NCBI RefSeq assembly: GCF_002803605.1
Contig: NZ_PHRG01000001.1
Span: 818,819 to 882,818 of the forward strand
From: Acinetobacter pseudolwoffii
GTDB taxonomy: Bacteria > Pseudomonadota > Gammaproteobacteria > Pseudomonadales > Moraxellaceae
DNA: 64,000 nucleotides
Direction of reading: 5' to 3'
In this document: positions 26,092-36,268 of the stretch, in pieces
Numbering within the stretch: position 1 is the stretch's first letter
Layout: each line of letters opens with the position of its first letter
Translations under genes and position numbers: made by a program
Notes under the pieces: generated by a model
What the model saw: only the letters and a program-made list of their open reading frames with translations
What the model was told of the DNA's origin: nothing
Databases searched by the model: none

Positions 26092-28314
26092 ATGCAAAAT
26101 TCTCATACCGATTCTAGTCCACTTTATCGCGTACGCGTTGCTGTACCTGTGCATGTATTCGATTGTTTTGATTACAGTATGAATGCAGAACAATTTGAGC
26201 AGGCCCAGGTCGGCGCACGCGTATTGGTGTCTTTTGGACGACAGAATCTGGTTGGGGTGATTATCGAAAAGCTCTCCGCAGATACTCCTGTCGACCCACG
26301 TTTTAAACTCAAGCCCGTCACTGAATTGCTGGATGAACGTGCCATCATAGACCCTAAAGTTTTAAGTTTGTTGACATGGTCGGCACAGTATTATCAGTTT
26401 CCGATGGGTGAAGTGGTGCACAGTGCCCTGCCAACGCTGTTACGCCGAGGTAAGCCTTATAACCTGCTGGCCCGCACCTGGAAACTTCTGAACCCTGATG
26501 CTGAAGCTAAAATACGCCGTTCGGAAAAGCAGCAGGAAGCCTACCGGATTTTAAAACTGCATCCGGTTGGCACCACTGAAAATGTATTGAATTTGGCCGG
26601 AATTGAAACTGCGATCTTAAAAGCACTGGAGAAAAAAGAGATTTGTACCTGTGTGCTGGAGCCACAAGATTTCAGTCCACAGCCAATGCAATTGGCGCAA
26701 ATGCCGCTGACCGCTAATCCTGAACAGAAACATGCCATTGATCAGGTATTAAAGTATCGCAATCAATATCAGGCTTTTTTACTGGATGGTCTGACCGGCA
26801 GCGGCAAAACCGAAGTCTATCTACAAATCATGCAACAGGTGCTGAAACAGGGCAAGCAGGTTTTGGTGCTGGTGCCGGAAATTGGTCTGACCCCGCAAAC
26901 GATTAGCCGTTTCCAGTCGCGTTTTCAGTGTCATATCGCGCTATTGCATTCAGGCCTAAATGATACAAAACGTCTGCAAGCCTGGCAGGCAGCAGAAACT
27001 GGCAAAGCTTCAATCATCCTCGGCACACGTTCCGCCATCTATACCCCCATACCGAATTTAGGTCTGATCATTCTGGATGAAGAACATGATTTGTCTTTTA
27101 AGCAGCAGGAAGGCTTCCGCTATCATGCCCGCGATGTCGCCCTGTACCGCGGCCATTTACAGCAATGTCCAGTGCTGCTGGGATCAGCGACGCCAAGCAT
27201 TGACAGTTATGCGCTGGTTGAACATGGCAAAATGCAGGTGCTGGAGCTGAATCAACGTGCCGGCACAGCCTTAATGCCGAAAATCCATATTCTGGATTTA
27301 AAGGTGGCACAGAAAAAGCATGGCATCAGTCTGCAACTGATTCAGGACATCAAAAAGCGTCTGGAGAAAAAAGAACAGGTACTGATCTTTTTAAACCGCC
27401 GTGGCTATGCGCCCGTCCTGCTTTGTGGCAGTTGTGGCTGGCAGGCACAATGTCCGCACTGCGATGCCAATTTTACTGTGCATCGCCAGCCTTATCAGCA
27501 TCTGCATTGCCATCACTGTGGCACCATTCACCGAATGCCGGAGCACTGTCCGCAGTGTCAGCATCAGGAACTGGTCACACTGGGTATGGGCACTGGCAAG
27601 GTCGAAGAACATCTGAATGAACTTTTTCCAGATCATGAAGTGATTCGGGTCGATCGCGATTCCACCAGCCGGGTGGGTAGCTGGCAAAAAATCTATGACA
27701 AGATTCAAAAAAGTGAACCCGCGATTCTGCTCGGCACCCAGATGCTGGCCAAAGGGCATCATTTTCCTTATGTGACGCTGGTGGCGATTCTGGATATTGA
27801 TTCCGGTCTGCTCAGTGTGGATTTCCGTGCCACCGAACGTACCGCACAACTGATCGTTCAGGTCGCAGGCCGGGCTGGACGTGGTGAACACAAAGGCGAT
27901 GTCTATTTGCAGACGCTCAGACCGGATCATGCCCTGCTGAATACCTTGGTCAATGAAAATTATCGTGTGTTTGCCCAGCAGACCTTAAAGGAACGGCAAA
28001 TTGCCCAGATGCCGCCTTATCGTTATGCCATCCTGATTCGCTGCGAATCCAAGGATCAGGCACAAAACACCGAATTCTTACAGAAACATGCGGCATTCCT
28101 CAGGCAATATCCTGATCTGGCGCTGGACATCTGGGGGCCAATTCCTGCGCCGATGGAACGTAAGGCTGGGCGCTATCAGTCGCATATGGTGCTCTTGTCA
28201 GCAGATCGTCCACGTTTGCATTACTATGTGCGCAGCTGGTGGCAGAATATGCTGCAGGACAAACCTTCCAGCATGAAGCTGACACTGGACATTGACCCGC
28301 AAGAACTCAGCTAA
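26092..28314 (+). CDS. priA: Primosomal protein N' (replication restart helicase)
   Basis: A 740-residue 3'-5' helicase that recognises stalled forks and recombination intermediates and reloads the replisome. The N-terminal 3'BD domain starts at YRVRVAVPVHVFDCFDYS. Walker A is LTGSGKTEVYL, Walker B is ILDEEHD, and the two zinc sites are seen in CGSCGWQAQCPHC and CHHC...CPQC (eight cysteines). It works on substrates made by RecBCD, which is encoded 8 kb further on. It is divergent from gspF. Confidence 0.96.
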   Translation: MQNSHTDSSPLYRVRVAVPVHVFDCFDYSMNAEQFEQAQVGARVLVSFGRQNLVGVIIEKLSADTPVDPRFKLKPVTELLDERAIIDPKVLSLLTWSAQYYQFPMGEVVHSALPTLLRRGKPYNLLARTWKLLNPDAEAKIRRSEKQQEAYRILKLHPVGTTENVLNLAGIETAILKALEKKEICTCVLEPQDFSPQPMQLAQMPLTANPEQKHAIDQVLKYRNQYQAFLLDGLTGSGKTEVYLQIMQQVLKQGKQVLVLVPEIGLTPQTISRFQSRFQCHIALLHSGLNDTKRLQAWQAAETGKASIILGTRSAIYTPIPNLGLIILDEEHDLSFKQQEGFRYHARDVALYRGHLQQCPVLLGSATPSIDSYALVEHGKMQVLELNQRAGTALMPKIHILDLKVAQKKHGISLQLIQDIKKRLEKKEQVLIFLNRRGYAPVLLCGSCGWQAQCPHCDANFTVHRQPYQHLHCHHCGTIHRMPEHCPQCQHQELVTLGMGTGKVEEHLNELFPDHEVIRVDRDSTSRVGSWQKIYDKIQKSEPAILLGTQMLAKGHHFPYVTLVAILDIDSGLLSVDFRATERTAQLIVQVAGRAGRGEHKGDVYLQTLRPDHALLNTLVNENYRVFAQQTLKERQIAQMPPYRYAILIRCESKDQAQNTEFLQKHAAFLRQYPDLALDIWGPIPAPMERKAGRYQSHMVLLSADRPRLHYYVRSWWQNMLQDKPSSMKLTLDIDPQELS

Positions 28315-28389
28315 GAGAATTGCATCTGAGTCCATGTCCCGGACATACGCATCAACGTCTGGATCAAGCATAAAATTTAGGACAGGAAA

Positions 28390-30243
28390 ATGTCGATACT
28401 GTTACAAATAACACTGGTTTTGGTGGTCGCACTGTTAATAGTGCCACTGAGTAAAAGGCTCAGACTACCAAGCGTACTGGGCTATCTGTTAACAGGACTG
28501 ATCTTAAGTCCGGGTGTTTTGCATCTGATTCAGACTCCAGACCTGATGAACAGTTTCATGAACGTCAGCCTGCTGGCACTGCTGTTCTGGATCGGGCTGC
28601 AACTCAGACCACAACGCATCGCCCAGATCAGTCAATCTCTGTGGATGACGGCTGCTTTGCAGGTACTAATGAGCACCTTGATTTTTAGCCTGCTGGCCTG
28701 GATTTTTCTACAACAAAGCCTGCTGGCCAGTATTGTGATTGGACTTGCTGGCAGTCTGTCAGCCATGACCTTGGTGATTCAACAACTCCACAATCAGGAA
28801 CAGTTTGCCACCAGCTATGGTCAACAGACCTATTCAATCCTGCTGCTGCATGCCCTGCTGGCCATTCCTGTGATTGCCGCCATTCCTTTATTTGCCGGGA
28901 TTCGTTCGACCGAACACGGAGTGGCTTATTTTGCCGCAATGATCACCACTTTTACCGGCTTGTTCCTGTGTAATCGCTATCTGATGCAGCCACTATATCG
29001 CTGGATTGCAAAAAGTGGCAGTCACGAACTGCATGCCATTGTGGCGATTGCGGTAACTTTGGCACTGCTGCTCTTGATGAGTACGCTTGGACTGAATCTG
29101 TTTCTTGGCGCTTTATTTGCCGGGATTTTACTGGCAGATACAGATTTCCGGCCCGCGGTAGAAAGCACCATTCGGCCTTTTCAGGGCTTATTGATGGGCC
29201 TAGCCTTTATCAGTCTGGGTATGTCACTGCAACTGCCCGATCTGTTGAATTTCCGTTGGATCATTTTAGGCGGCACTCTAGCTTTAATCTTGGTCAAATT
29301 TGCCATGACTTTGGCCTTGGCGCGTTATCATCAAAATAGCTGGCGCAATAGTACTTTGTTAGCAGCTAGTCTGGCGCAAGGCGGCGAATTTGCCTTGCTG
29401 GCGCTGGTGATTGCGGTATCCGACCAGATCATTGCAGCCAATCTGCTGTCTCCCTTGCTCTGGATGGTGAGTTTCTCATTGTTACTTAGCCCGGCATTTT
29501 ACTGGTTATTACACAGTCAGGTTTTACCGCGTCTGGATCAAAACAATCATCTGGCAGCCACCTTCGAAACCGATTCCAGTCCTCAAGCCAGCCCCCCTAT
29601 TTTGCTGATTGGATTTGGCCGCTTTGGACAAATTATTGCCCGGATTTTACTGCAACAACAGCATGTATTTAGTGTCATGGACAGCAATGTGCCAGCCACT
29701 GAACTGCTTGCGCAGTATCAGATCCCTTTCTATCAGGCTGATGCGACAGAGCCAGAAACTTTGGCACATGCAGGAATTGCGATGGCCCAGCAAGTGATTA
29801 TTGCCATTGATGATATTGAAAATTCGATGCTGATGGTGCGGCATATCCGGCTGAATTATCCTGAAACTTGTTTATGGGTACGCGCACGTGATCGTCATCA
29901 TGTGCATCTGTTACAGGATTTAGGTGTAGAGAAAATCTGGCGTGAAAACTACTTTTCAGCACTGGAAATGAGTGAGGCTTTGTTAAGCCAGTTGAATACT
30001 GCTCCGGAAGAAAGTCAGCAACAGATTGAATACTTCCGCGCACATGATGAAAAATTACTCAACAGTCAACACCATCTGGATTCGGATCAACACGCAAGTT
30101 ATGAACATCACCGCAGTAGCTTGGCAGAACTCGAACATCTGTTTGCGCAGGATCAACGCAACAAAGTTCAAAAAACAGATACACAGCCGCAACAGGATAC
30201 AAACGGCGCAGGAATTGATGCGTTAAGAGATGATCTGTCATAA
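28390..30243 (+). CDS. CPA2-family cation:proton antiporter (KefB/KefC/YbaL type)
   Basis: A 617-residue inner-membrane antiporter. Residues 1-380 form about twelve hydrophobic helices with the family segment SVLGYLLTGLILSPGVL, and LAQGGEFALLAL lies near the end of the membrane domain. A cytoplasmic TrkA-N (RCK) domain begins at PPILLIGFGRFGQIIARIL (about residue 400). The last 90 residues are hydrophilic, rich in Gln, His and Asp. Whether it is glutathione-gated like KefC cannot be told. It lies 75 bases after priA and may share its transcript. Confidence 0.9.
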   Translation: MSILLQITLVLVVALLIVPLSKRLRLPSVLGYLLTGLILSPGVLHLIQTPDLMNSFMNVSLLALLFWIGLQLRPQRIAQISQSLWMTAALQVLMSTLIFSLLAWIFLQQSLLASIVIGLAGSLSAMTLVIQQLHNQEQFATSYGQQTYSILLLHALLAIPVIAAIPLFAGIRSTEHGVAYFAAMITTFTGLFLCNRYLMQPLYRWIAKSGSHELHAIVAIAVTLALLLLMSTLGLNLFLGALFAGILLADTDFRPAVESTIRPFQGLLMGLAFISLGMSLQLPDLLNFRWIILGGTLALILVKFAMTLALARYHQNSWRNSTLLAASLAQGGEFALLALVIAVSDQIIAANLLSPLLWMVSFSLLLSPAFYWLLHSQVLPRLDQNNHLAATFETDSSPQASPPILLIGFGRFGQIIARILLQQQHVFSVMDSNVPATELLAQYQIPFYQADATEPETLAHAGIAMAQQVIIAIDDIENSMLMVRHIRLNYPETCLWVRARDRHHVHLLQDLGVEKIWRENYFSALEMSEALLSQLNTAPEESQQQIEYFRAHDEKLLNSQHHLDSDQHASYEHHRSSLAELEHLFAQDQRNKVQKTDTQPQQDTNGAGIDALRDDLS

Positions 30244-30293
30244 CTTGTGTTTTACAATAATGACACCATTAAAGCAGGGTTATGGAGAATTTT

Positions 30294-31169
30294 ATGTCTG
30301 ATTTACGCCAACGCTTTTTTATTGAAGATAGCCCTGTTCGTGGTGAAGTGGTGCATCTTGAAGAAGCTTTACAAACCATTTTAGCGCAACGTGACTATGC
30401 ACCTGCGGTCAAGATTCTGTTGGGTGAAATGCTCACTGCGACTGCACTGCTTGCCAGCACCTTGAAGATTAAAGGGCGTATCAGCCTGCAAATTCAGGCA
30501 TCAGGCACATTTAAATGGGCAATGGCTGAATGCAACCACCTGGGTGAAGTTCGCGCTTTGGCGGACTATGAAGAAGATCCGCACTTTCTGGTGGGTGAAG
30601 ACAGCAGCACCATCTTAAAGTCACTGGTTTCTCCAGTGCTGTTTATCAATATCGAACCAGAATTTGGTGAGCGTTATCAAGGTATTGTGCCGCTGGACAA
30701 AGAAAATCTGGCTGGCTGCCTCATGCAGTATTATGACCTGTCTGCACAGATTCCAACGCGCATTGTACTGGCAAGCGACCATCAGCGCGCCGGTGGTTTA
30801 CTGATTCAGCTATTGCCACGGAATAGTGAAGAAGAACAGCGCCGTGTTGATGAAGATTTATGGCCGCGTCTGACCATGCTCACTGAAACCTTGAAAACTG
30901 AAGAACTAATCGGCCTGCAAGCCACTGACATTCTTTACCGTTTATATAATGAAGAAGAAGTGCGCTTGCCAGAAACTGAAGCCTTGAAATTTGGCTGTAC
31001 CTGCTCTAAAGAGCGCTGTGCAGTGGCCTTACAACAGATTGGCGTAGAATCAATACGTGAAACACTGGAATTCCAGAATCCGATCAAAATGGATTGTCAG
31101 TTCTGTAATAGCCAATATACCTTTACAGCCGAAGAGGCCTTAGGTCTATGTGGTGAACATCTAAGCTAA
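30294..31169 (+). CDS. hslO: Redox-regulated chaperone Hsp33
   Basis: A 291-residue holdase chaperone activated by oxidation. The zinc-thiolate switch is complete: Cys235 and Cys237 (CTC) and Cys268 and Cys271 (CQFC). Reduced zinc-bound protein is inactive; disulfide formation exposes the substrate-binding surface. The N-terminal domain begins SDLRQRFFIED. The ATG at 30294 is preferred over one twelve bases upstream because GGAG lies eight bases before it. A terminator follows. Confidence 0.95.
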   Translation: MSDLRQRFFIEDSPVRGEVVHLEEALQTILAQRDYAPAVKILLGEMLTATALLASTLKIKGRISLQIQASGTFKWAMAECNHLGEVRALADYEEDPHFLVGEDSSTILKSLVSPVLFINIEPEFGERYQGIVPLDKENLAGCLMQYYDLSAQIPTRIVLASDHQRAGGLLIQLLPRNSEEEQRRVDEDLWPRLTMLTETLKTEELIGLQATDILYRLYNEEEVRLPETEALKFGCTCSKERCAVALQQIGVESIRETLEFQNPIKMDCQFCNSQYTFTAEEALGLCGEHLS

Positions 31170-31190
31170 ACGGTGCTAAGCATGAGTTTA

Positions 31191-31220
31191 AAAAAGCATT
31201 CCTCAGGAGTGCTTTTTTAT
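31191..31220 (+). terminator. Rho-independent terminator of hslO
   Basis: AAAAAGCATTCC and GGAGTGCTTTTT pair around a three-base loop with one G-T wobble, followed by T residues. It lies about 20 bases after the hslO stop. Confidence 0.88.
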
Positions 31221-31492
31221 GTTTTAAAATTTACATGACGAAGCTCAACAGAGCATATTTACCTCCAGTAGAAAACCTGCCTATTCACTGAATCAGATCC
31301 TCAGATAAACCCCACCTCAAAATCCCATTTAAATTATAAGACTATTCACATTAACAAAGACCAAATAATCATCGTTTTAAAAAAATTATGAGAATACAAT
31401 CACATTTTATAGTATTGATTTAATTATGCTTTTAAAATAAATTAGAGTAATAATTCTAAAATGAATACAGTATCAAATTTAACAGGTATGTT
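31221..31492. other. AT-rich spacer between hslO terminator and DUF2147 gene
   Basis: The gene-free stretch between hslO and the next gene is 323 bases including the terminator. Beyond the terminator it is very AT-rich and must contain the promoter of the DUF2147 gene. I see no repeat or RNA gene in it. Confidence 0.5.
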
Positions 31493-31954
31493 ATGAAAAA
31501 ATTATTGAACACTCTAGTGATGGGGATAAGTTTGGCTGCGGTTTCTAGCTTGGCCTTTGCCTATGAAGATCCGTTAGTGGGTAAATGGAAAACCATTGAT
31601 GATCAATCAGGCTATTCTCGTGCGGATGTAGAAGTTCGTAAGAAAGCGGATGGTAGCTATGAAGGAATAATTGTCGCAACACGTAGCTTGCCTGGCGCAG
31701 AGAAAATGGGTATCTGTCATAAATGTCCAGGTCAGCTCAAAGACAAACCGTTTATAGGCCTGCCGTTTATCTGGGATTTTAAAGCAGATCCGAAAAAGCC
31801 ACGTGAATACCATGACGGCAAAGTGCTTGATCCGATCAGTGGCAAAATTTACAAAGGCAAAGCACGCCTAAGCGCCAATGGCAAACGTCTAACCTTGCGT
31901 GGTTATGTCGGTGTCTCAGTAATTGGCCGCAGTGTAACCTGGATAAAACATTAA
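31493..31954 (+). CDS. DUF2147 family exported protein
   Basis: A 153-residue protein with a signal peptide ending at LAFA (about residue 23). The mature part starts EDPLVGKWKTIDD, and later PREYHDGKVLDPISGKIYKGKARL matches DUF2147, a lipocalin-like beta-barrel family found in the periplasm. A Cys pair in GICHKCPG could form a disulfide or bind metal. Function is unknown. It is monocistronic with its own terminator. Confidence 0.9.
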   Translation: MKKLLNTLVMGISLAAVSSLAFAYEDPLVGKWKTIDDQSGYSRADVEVRKKADGSYEGIIVATRSLPGAEKMGICHKCPGQLKDKPFIGLPFIWDFKADPKKPREYHDGKVLDPISGKIYKGKARLSANGKRLTLRGYVGVSVIGRSVTWIKH

Positions 31955-31970
31955 TTTCAGAAAGATTTTC

Positions 31971-31995
31971 AAAGCCTCTGTATCAGGGGCTTTTT
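31971..31995 (+). terminator. Rho-independent terminator of the DUF2147 gene
   Basis: AAAGCCTCTG and CAGGGGCTTT pair with one wobble around a short loop, followed by T residues. Confidence 0.85.
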
Positions 31996-32413
31996 CTTTG
32001 TCATGATTTGAAACAATAAGGTACAAATAAAAACTGTTTTGGCGCGGCTAAAGTCATAATAATGGATCGAAGACGGTTATTTTTTATCCATTTATGATGA
32101 TCAATCTTCAGCCTTGTTCAATTCTGTCATCAGGTCTGCTTTGCCGTCCTCATAGGGCAGCGTATATTCAACACAGGAAAGTGTTTGAACACACTCGGTC
32201 AATAAAACATAAAACTATAAAAACAGCGTTCACTTTCACCTTCTCTTATTCGCGCGTTCCTGAGGCATTGAATACCGGAACATATCGATTTTTTTCTCGT
32301 GATCATTTGAGTCATCACTCTGAGTCTGCATATCCGAAGAATAGAAAGCGTTTTACTTCAGCACCTTTTCATTCTCTCAATTTTGCACACTTGGCTGTTT
32401 AAGGAGTAGAGCC
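31996..32413. other. Gene-poor region upstream of the CbpM-like gene
   Basis: About 420 bases. A 102-codon open frame (32094-32402) ends just before the CbpM-like gene, but its product has no recognisable features and an unusual His/Arg/Ser-rich composition, so I do not call it. An imperfect inverted repeat (TCATAATAATGGAT / ATCCATTTATGATGA) lies near 32053-32101. No cbpA remnant is visible. Confidence 0.4.
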
Positions 32414-32746
32414 ATGACTACAATTCAGTACCAAGAAAGCTTTTCACAGGACTATACCCCGTCAGAAATTATGGACGATCACTCATTTGACCTCATCCAC
32501 TTCGCAGAAGCATGCGGACAAAGCCCGGAATGGGTCATGCAATTGATTGAACATGGAATTCTGCCCGATCGTTCTCCTATCACGCCAGCCAGCACTTTCC
32601 TCGGTGAGGATATTTCACGTGCACAACGCGCCTATCGCCTGCAACGCGATTTTGATGCGTCATTTACCGCAGTCGCGATGATGCTGGACCTCATCGATGA
32701 AGTGCAGGAGTTACGCCGCGAGGTCAAACATTTGCATTTTAAGTAA
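32414..32746 (+). CDS. CbpM-like chaperone modulator (MerR-like)
   Basis: A 110-residue protein resembling CbpM, the small MerR-like antagonist of the DnaJ homologue CbpA. It shows the pattern DLIHFAEACGQSPEWVMQLIEHGILP (a helix-turn-helix-like segment), then RAQRAYRLQRDFDASFTAVAMMLDLIDEVQELRREV. AAGGAG lies upstream of the ATG. A cbpA gene normally sits directly upstream, but here there is none on either side. It may act with a DnaJ-like partner encoded elsewhere. Confidence 0.78.
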   Translation: MTTIQYQESFSQDYTPSEIMDDHSFDLIHFAEACGQSPEWVMQLIEHGILPDRSPITPASTFLGEDISRAQRAYRLQRDFDASFTAVAMMLDLIDEVQELRREVKHLHFK

Positions 32747-32834
32747 GTCCTTTGATGCTCTGTCTATCTGTATCTTTCGCTGCAGATCAGGGCATATTTA
32801 TTTTTAATTTGATGATTAGAGTATAAAAAGCGCT

Positions 32835-33098
32835 ATGAAAACCAAAGATTGTAATAAAAAAATGAAATACATGTTTCCCGAATACCGCGACTTGATTGTG
32901 CAACTTCGCGAGGAAAATCCATACTTTGCCAAATTATTTGAGGAACATAATGAGCTGGACAGGAAAATTAGTCAGCTTGAACTCGATCCGGTCAATCATA
33001 TCAACAATGATATTGAAGCGATCAAGCGCAAAAAATTGAAACTGAAAGATGAAATTTATCGTCTGTTAAAAAGTTCGGAAGCGGATCCCCTGACCTAA
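32835..33098 (+). CDS. YdcH-like (DUF465) small protein
   Basis: An 87-residue charged, helical protein. MFPEYRDLIVQLREENPYFAKLFEEHN is close to Escherichia coli YdcH, and the C-terminal IKRKKLKLKDEIYRLL matches too. The family is of unknown function and likely forms a helical hairpin. The E. coli protein begins at the MFPEYR methionine, which here is codon 13 (base 32871). Starts at 32835, 32862 and 32871 are all possible, and none has a clear ribosome binding site. Confidence 0.85.
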   Translation: MKTKDCNKKMKYMFPEYRDLIVQLREENPYFAKLFEEHNELDRKISQLELDPVNHINNDIEAIKRKKLKLKDEIYRLLKSSEADPLT

Positions 33099-33201
33099 TA
33101 TCCGCCGGATAATACACGCTGAAATCGTCAATCTAATCATTGGCAGCCGCTAGTCCGGTTCAGGGACTTTTGCCAGCTGTACCCAGATTCGTTGGTGCAT
33201 A

Positions 33202-33256
33202 AAAAAGCCCCGAACCAAGCAAAGTAATCACTTTGACCAGGCTCAGGGCTTTTTAT
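33202..33256. terminator. Strong terminator of pnp, probably bidirectional
   Basis: A long hairpin: AAAAAGCCC...GGGCTTTTT forms the base, the next segments pair with wobbles, and CAAAGT / ACTTTG closes the top around a four-base loop. T-runs lie on both outer sides. It separates convergent pnp and the YdcH-like gene. Confidence 0.88.
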
Positions 33257-33261
33257 ATCTC

Positions 33262-33287
33262 ATTCCCGCGAGTTAACTCACGGGAAT
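33262..33287. other. Hairpin directly after the pnp stop codon
   Basis: ATTCCCG and CGGGAAT flank the palindrome GAGTTAACTC with one mismatch, giving a long stem nine bases beyond the pnp stop. No T-run follows, so it is more likely a 3' stabilising or processing structure than a terminator. Confidence 0.55.
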
Positions 33288-33295
33288 TCAGACGA

Positions 33296-35389
33296 TTAAA
33301 CTTGTTCGATGTCTTTCATCGTCAATTTGATACGGCCACGGTTGTCAACATCTGCAACCTGAACCTTCACTTCTTGACCTTCTTTCAATACATCTGCCAC
33401 GTTGGCAATGCGTTCGTTTGAAATTTGAGAGATATGAAGCAAGCCATCTGTACCCGGAAGGATATTAACGAATGCACCGAATTCAACGATACGAATGACT
33501 TTACCTACGTAAATTGTACCTGGCTCGATTTCAGCAGTAAGCGCCTGGATTTTTGCAACCGCAGCAGCAGCGGCCGCTTTAGTTTCACCAAATACGCGAA
33601 CTGTACCGTTATCTTCGATATCGATTGCCGCTTTAGTTTCTTCAGTAATCGCACGAATTGTCGCGCCGCCTTTACCAATCACATCACGGATTTTGTCCGG
33701 GTTGATGTTGATCACCTGGAAAGTCGGGGCATGCATAGAAATTTCAGGACGAGCGCGTGAAATCACTTGGTTCATTTCATTCAAGATGTGCATACGACCA
33801 GCATAAGCCTGGTTCAACGCAGACTCCATGATCTCTTCAGTAATGCCTTCGATCTTGATGTCCATTTGCAGTGCAGTAATACCGTTTGCAGAACCTGCCA
33901 CTTTAAAGTCCATGTCGCCAAGGTGATCTTCGTCACCCAGGATGTCAGAAAGCACTGCGAAACGTTCGCCTTCTTTCACAAGACCCATCGCGATACCAGC
34001 AACTGGTGCTTTCAATGGAACACCTGCATCCATAAGTGATAGAGAAGCACCACATACAGAAGCCATTGAAGATGAACCGTTCGATTCTGTGATGTCAGAT
34101 ACGATACGGATCACGTACGGGAAGCGGTCAGCTGCAGGAAGAACCGCTTGAACACCACGGCGCGCTAGACGACCGTGACCGATTTCACGACGCTTAGGAC
34201 CAGATTCACGACCCGTTTCACCTACAGAGTATGCAGGGAAGTTATAGTGAAGCATGAAGTTGTCAGTTTTCGTACCTGCAAGGGTATCAACCATCAACGC
34301 ATCACGGGTGTTACCCAAAGTTGTTGTGACCAACGCCTGAGTTTCACCACGTGTGAACAATGCAGAACCGTGTGCACGGCCTAACACGCCCACTTGTACA
34401 TCGATTGCACGAACAGTTTTGGTATCACGACCATCAATACGTGGCTTACCAGACAAGATGTTGTCACGAACCGTGCGGTATTTAAGATCTTCAAAGAGTT
34501 CGTTTACTTCGTCAGCAATACCTGTTTCATCTTCTTCAGGAACGAACTGAGCAACCGCTTCTGCGTGAAGTGCATCAAGTGCTGCATAACGATCTTGTTT
34601 CACAGCAATTGTGTAGGCTTCAGAGATTTTCGCTTCAAATGCATCTTTTAATTGACCAAGAAGCGCTTCATTTTTGCTTGGAGCAACCCAAGTTGACTCA
34701 ACTGCGCCAGCTGCTGCAGCAAATTCTTTAATCGCTTGAATCGCGATTTGCATTTCGTCATGACCGAACAATACAGCGCCCAGCATTTGGTCTTCTGAAA
34801 GTTCTTTCGCTTCAGATTCAACCATCAATACTGCAGCTTCAGTACCTGCAACAACCAGATCAAGATCAGACTCTTTTAACTGTTCGTGGTTCGGGTTCAG
34901 GATGTATTCACCGTTGATCAAACCAACGCGCGCGCCGCCGATTGGACCACGGAAAGGCGTACCCGCAATCGACAATGCAGCAGAAGTACCCAGCATTGCA
35001 GCAATGTCAGCATCCATGGTTTTGTCAGATGAAATTACTGTTGCAGTCACTTGAATTTCGTTGAAGTAACCTTCTGGGAACAATGGACGAATTGGACGGT
35101 CGATCAGACGTGAAATTAAAGTTTCAGCTTCAGACTGACGGCCTTCACGCTTACCATAACCACCCGGGATACGGCCTGCAGCATATTGCTTTTCTTGGTA
35201 GTTAACAGTCAATGGGAAGAAGTCTTGACCGGCTTTTGCTTTAGGTTGCGCTACAACAGCAACAAGAACCTGTACGCCGCCCATGGTAATCACAACAGTG
35301 TTTGCTTGACGTGCAACGCGACCTGTTTCAAGAATCACGTTGTGTTGACCGAATTGGAATTCTTTACGAATAATATTAAACATCGACAT
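33296..35389 (-). CDS. pnp: Polyribonucleotide nucleotidyltransferase (PNPase)
   Basis: A 697-residue 3'-5' phosphorolytic exoribonuclease of the RNA degradosome. The domain order is RNase PH-like 1 (about residues 10-145), helical linker, RNase PH-like 2 (about 310-460, including [15 protein letters not shown] with the catalytic aspartates), KH (about 550-610, [20 protein letters not shown]) and S1 (about 620-690). The start is MSMFNII; either Met is possible. It lies downstream of rpsO, the standard order, and in Escherichia coli PNPase controls its own mRNA through a hairpin in this interval. Confidence 0.97.
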   Translation of the reverse strand: MSMFNIIRKEFQFGQHNVILETGRVARQANTVVITMGGVQVLVAVVAQPKAKAGQDFFPLTVNYQEKQYAAGRIPGGYGKREGRQSEAETLISRLIDRPIRPLFPEGYFNEIQVTATVISSDKTMDADIAAMLGTSAALSIAGTPFRGPIGGARVGLINGEYILNPNHEQLKESDLDLVVAGTEAAVLMVESEAKELSEDQMLGAVLFGHDEMQIAIQAIKEFAAAAGAVESTWVAPSKNEALLGQLKDAFEAKISEAYTIAVKQDRYAALDALHAEAVAQFVPEEDETGIADEVNELFEDLKYRTVRDNILSGKPRIDGRDTKTVRAIDVQVGVLGRAHGSALFTRGETQALVTTTLGNTRDALMVDTLAGTKTDNFMLHYNFPAYSVGETGRESGPKRREIGHGRLARRGVQAVLPAADRFPYVIRIVSDITESNGSSSMASVCGASLSLMDAGVPLKAPVAGIAMGLVKEGERFAVLSDILGDEDHLGDMDFKVAGSANGITALQMDIKIEGITEEIMESALNQAYAGRMHILNEMNQVISRARPEISMHAPTFQVININPDKIRDVIGKGGATIRAITEETKAAIDIEDNGTVRVFGETKAAAAAAVAKIQALTAEIEPGTIYVGKVIRIVEFGAFVNILPGTDGLLHISQISNERIANVADVLKEGQEVKVQVADVDNRGRIKLTMKDIEQV

Positions 35390-35528
35390 GTTTTATTTTT
35401 TCCTAGTTCTTGTGAACAATTATTCTAGTGGAGACCCCTAAGGTTTGGCATTCACGACCATATAGACGAACAAATGACAAAGCTTAGAAGCCGACCTCAC
35501 CAGATTAAATACTATTTTTAAACACAAA

Positions 35529-35553
35529 GAAGGAGCGAAACATTCGCCCCTTC
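35529..35553 (-). terminator. Hairpin in the rpsO-pnp interval
   Basis: GAAGGAGCGAA and TTCGCCCCTTC pair over 11 bases with one wobble around a three-base loop. On the minus strand the sequence continues with TTTG. It may partly terminate rpsO transcripts or act as an RNase III processing site, as in Escherichia coli. Confidence 0.65.
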
Positions 35554-35642
35554 CACTGGCCTAGCCAAAAGCTAAACCGACTTTAGTTTTCAGCAATAAA
35601 GCACAAAGCATGCAATAACCCGAAAATAAAGTTTAAATCGAA

Positions 35643-35912
35643 TTAACGACGTAAACCTAAAGCACCGATCAATGCTACATAACGACCGTGGTCTTTACCA
35701 TTTAGGTAGTCAAGCAGCTTACGACGTTGGTTAACCATACGGATTAGACCGCGACGGCTATGGTGGTCGTGTTTGTGCTCTTTGAAGTGACCTTGTAAGT
35801 CATTGATTTGAGCAGTCAAAAGAGCTACTTGAACTTCTGGTGAACCAGTGTCGTTTTCAGCGCGTGCGAATTTAGCAATGATCTCTGCGCGATCTGCGTT
35901 AGTTAAAGCCAT
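35643..35912 (-). CDS. rpsO: 30S ribosomal protein S15
   Basis: An 89-residue protein that binds 16S rRNA early in assembly of the 30S platform. The sequence is unmistakable: [34 protein letters not shown] and [15 protein letters not shown] lies upstream of the ATG. It is upstream of pnp on the same strand, as in many bacteria. S15 autoregulates its translation in several species; I cannot identify the control structure here. Confidence 0.98.
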   Translation of the reverse strand: MALTNADRAEIIAKFARAENDTGSPEVQVALLTAQINDLQGHFKEHKHDHHSRRGLIRMVNQRRKLLDYLNGKDHGRYVALIGALGLRR

Positions 35913-36006
35913 TCGATTTCTCCGAGATGCTTATATATTTTGATAAAAATCAATGTAATGAGAATTCAAAACTTTGACTGCCGTGCATCACTACAGCAAG
36001 TTGCAT

Positions 36007-36035
36007 ATTTTAAGGGAAAATGCGCCAAATTGCAA
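36007..36035 (-). promoter_or_regulatory. Promoter of rpsO
   Basis: On the minus strand TTGCAA (36030-36035) and TAAAAT (36007-36012) are separated by exactly 17 bases, about 95 bases upstream of the rpsO start. Good consensus match. Confidence 0.65.
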
Positions 36036-36232
36036 AAATAGATCAGCACTTTTGAATGTTTTCAATCGGTGATTTATTTAAAGCGAAGCTGTCGTCCATT
36101 GATCCTGAGTTATTCAAGATCTGTACTGTTTTAAGCGAGATCGTCTAGACCACTTAAATAGAGAAATCGACCTAAGCAGTTAGAACGCTTTTCCTATTGT
36201 TTTAATGTACCGTCGTCTGTCTGAATAAAAAA

Positions 36233-36268
36233 TGGATAAAAAAAAGCCCGAGTTTAGTCGGGCTTTTT
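36233..36268 (-). terminator. Terminator of an unidentified minus-strand transcript
   Basis: AAAAAGCCCGA and TCGGGCTTTTT form a perfect 11-base-pair stem (36241-36251 / 36258-36268). On the minus strand it is followed by an unusually long T-run; on the plus strand the T-run is shorter. No annotated gene ends here. Confidence 0.8.

Noticed and set aside
27391..27930. 179-codon minus-strand open frame
   Set aside because: Antisense to priA over its zinc-binding and helicase region; no recognisable product.
32094..32402. 102-codon frame just upstream of the CbpM-like gene
   Set aside because: Atypical His/Arg/Ser-rich product, no ribosome binding site and no family; treated as leader sequence.
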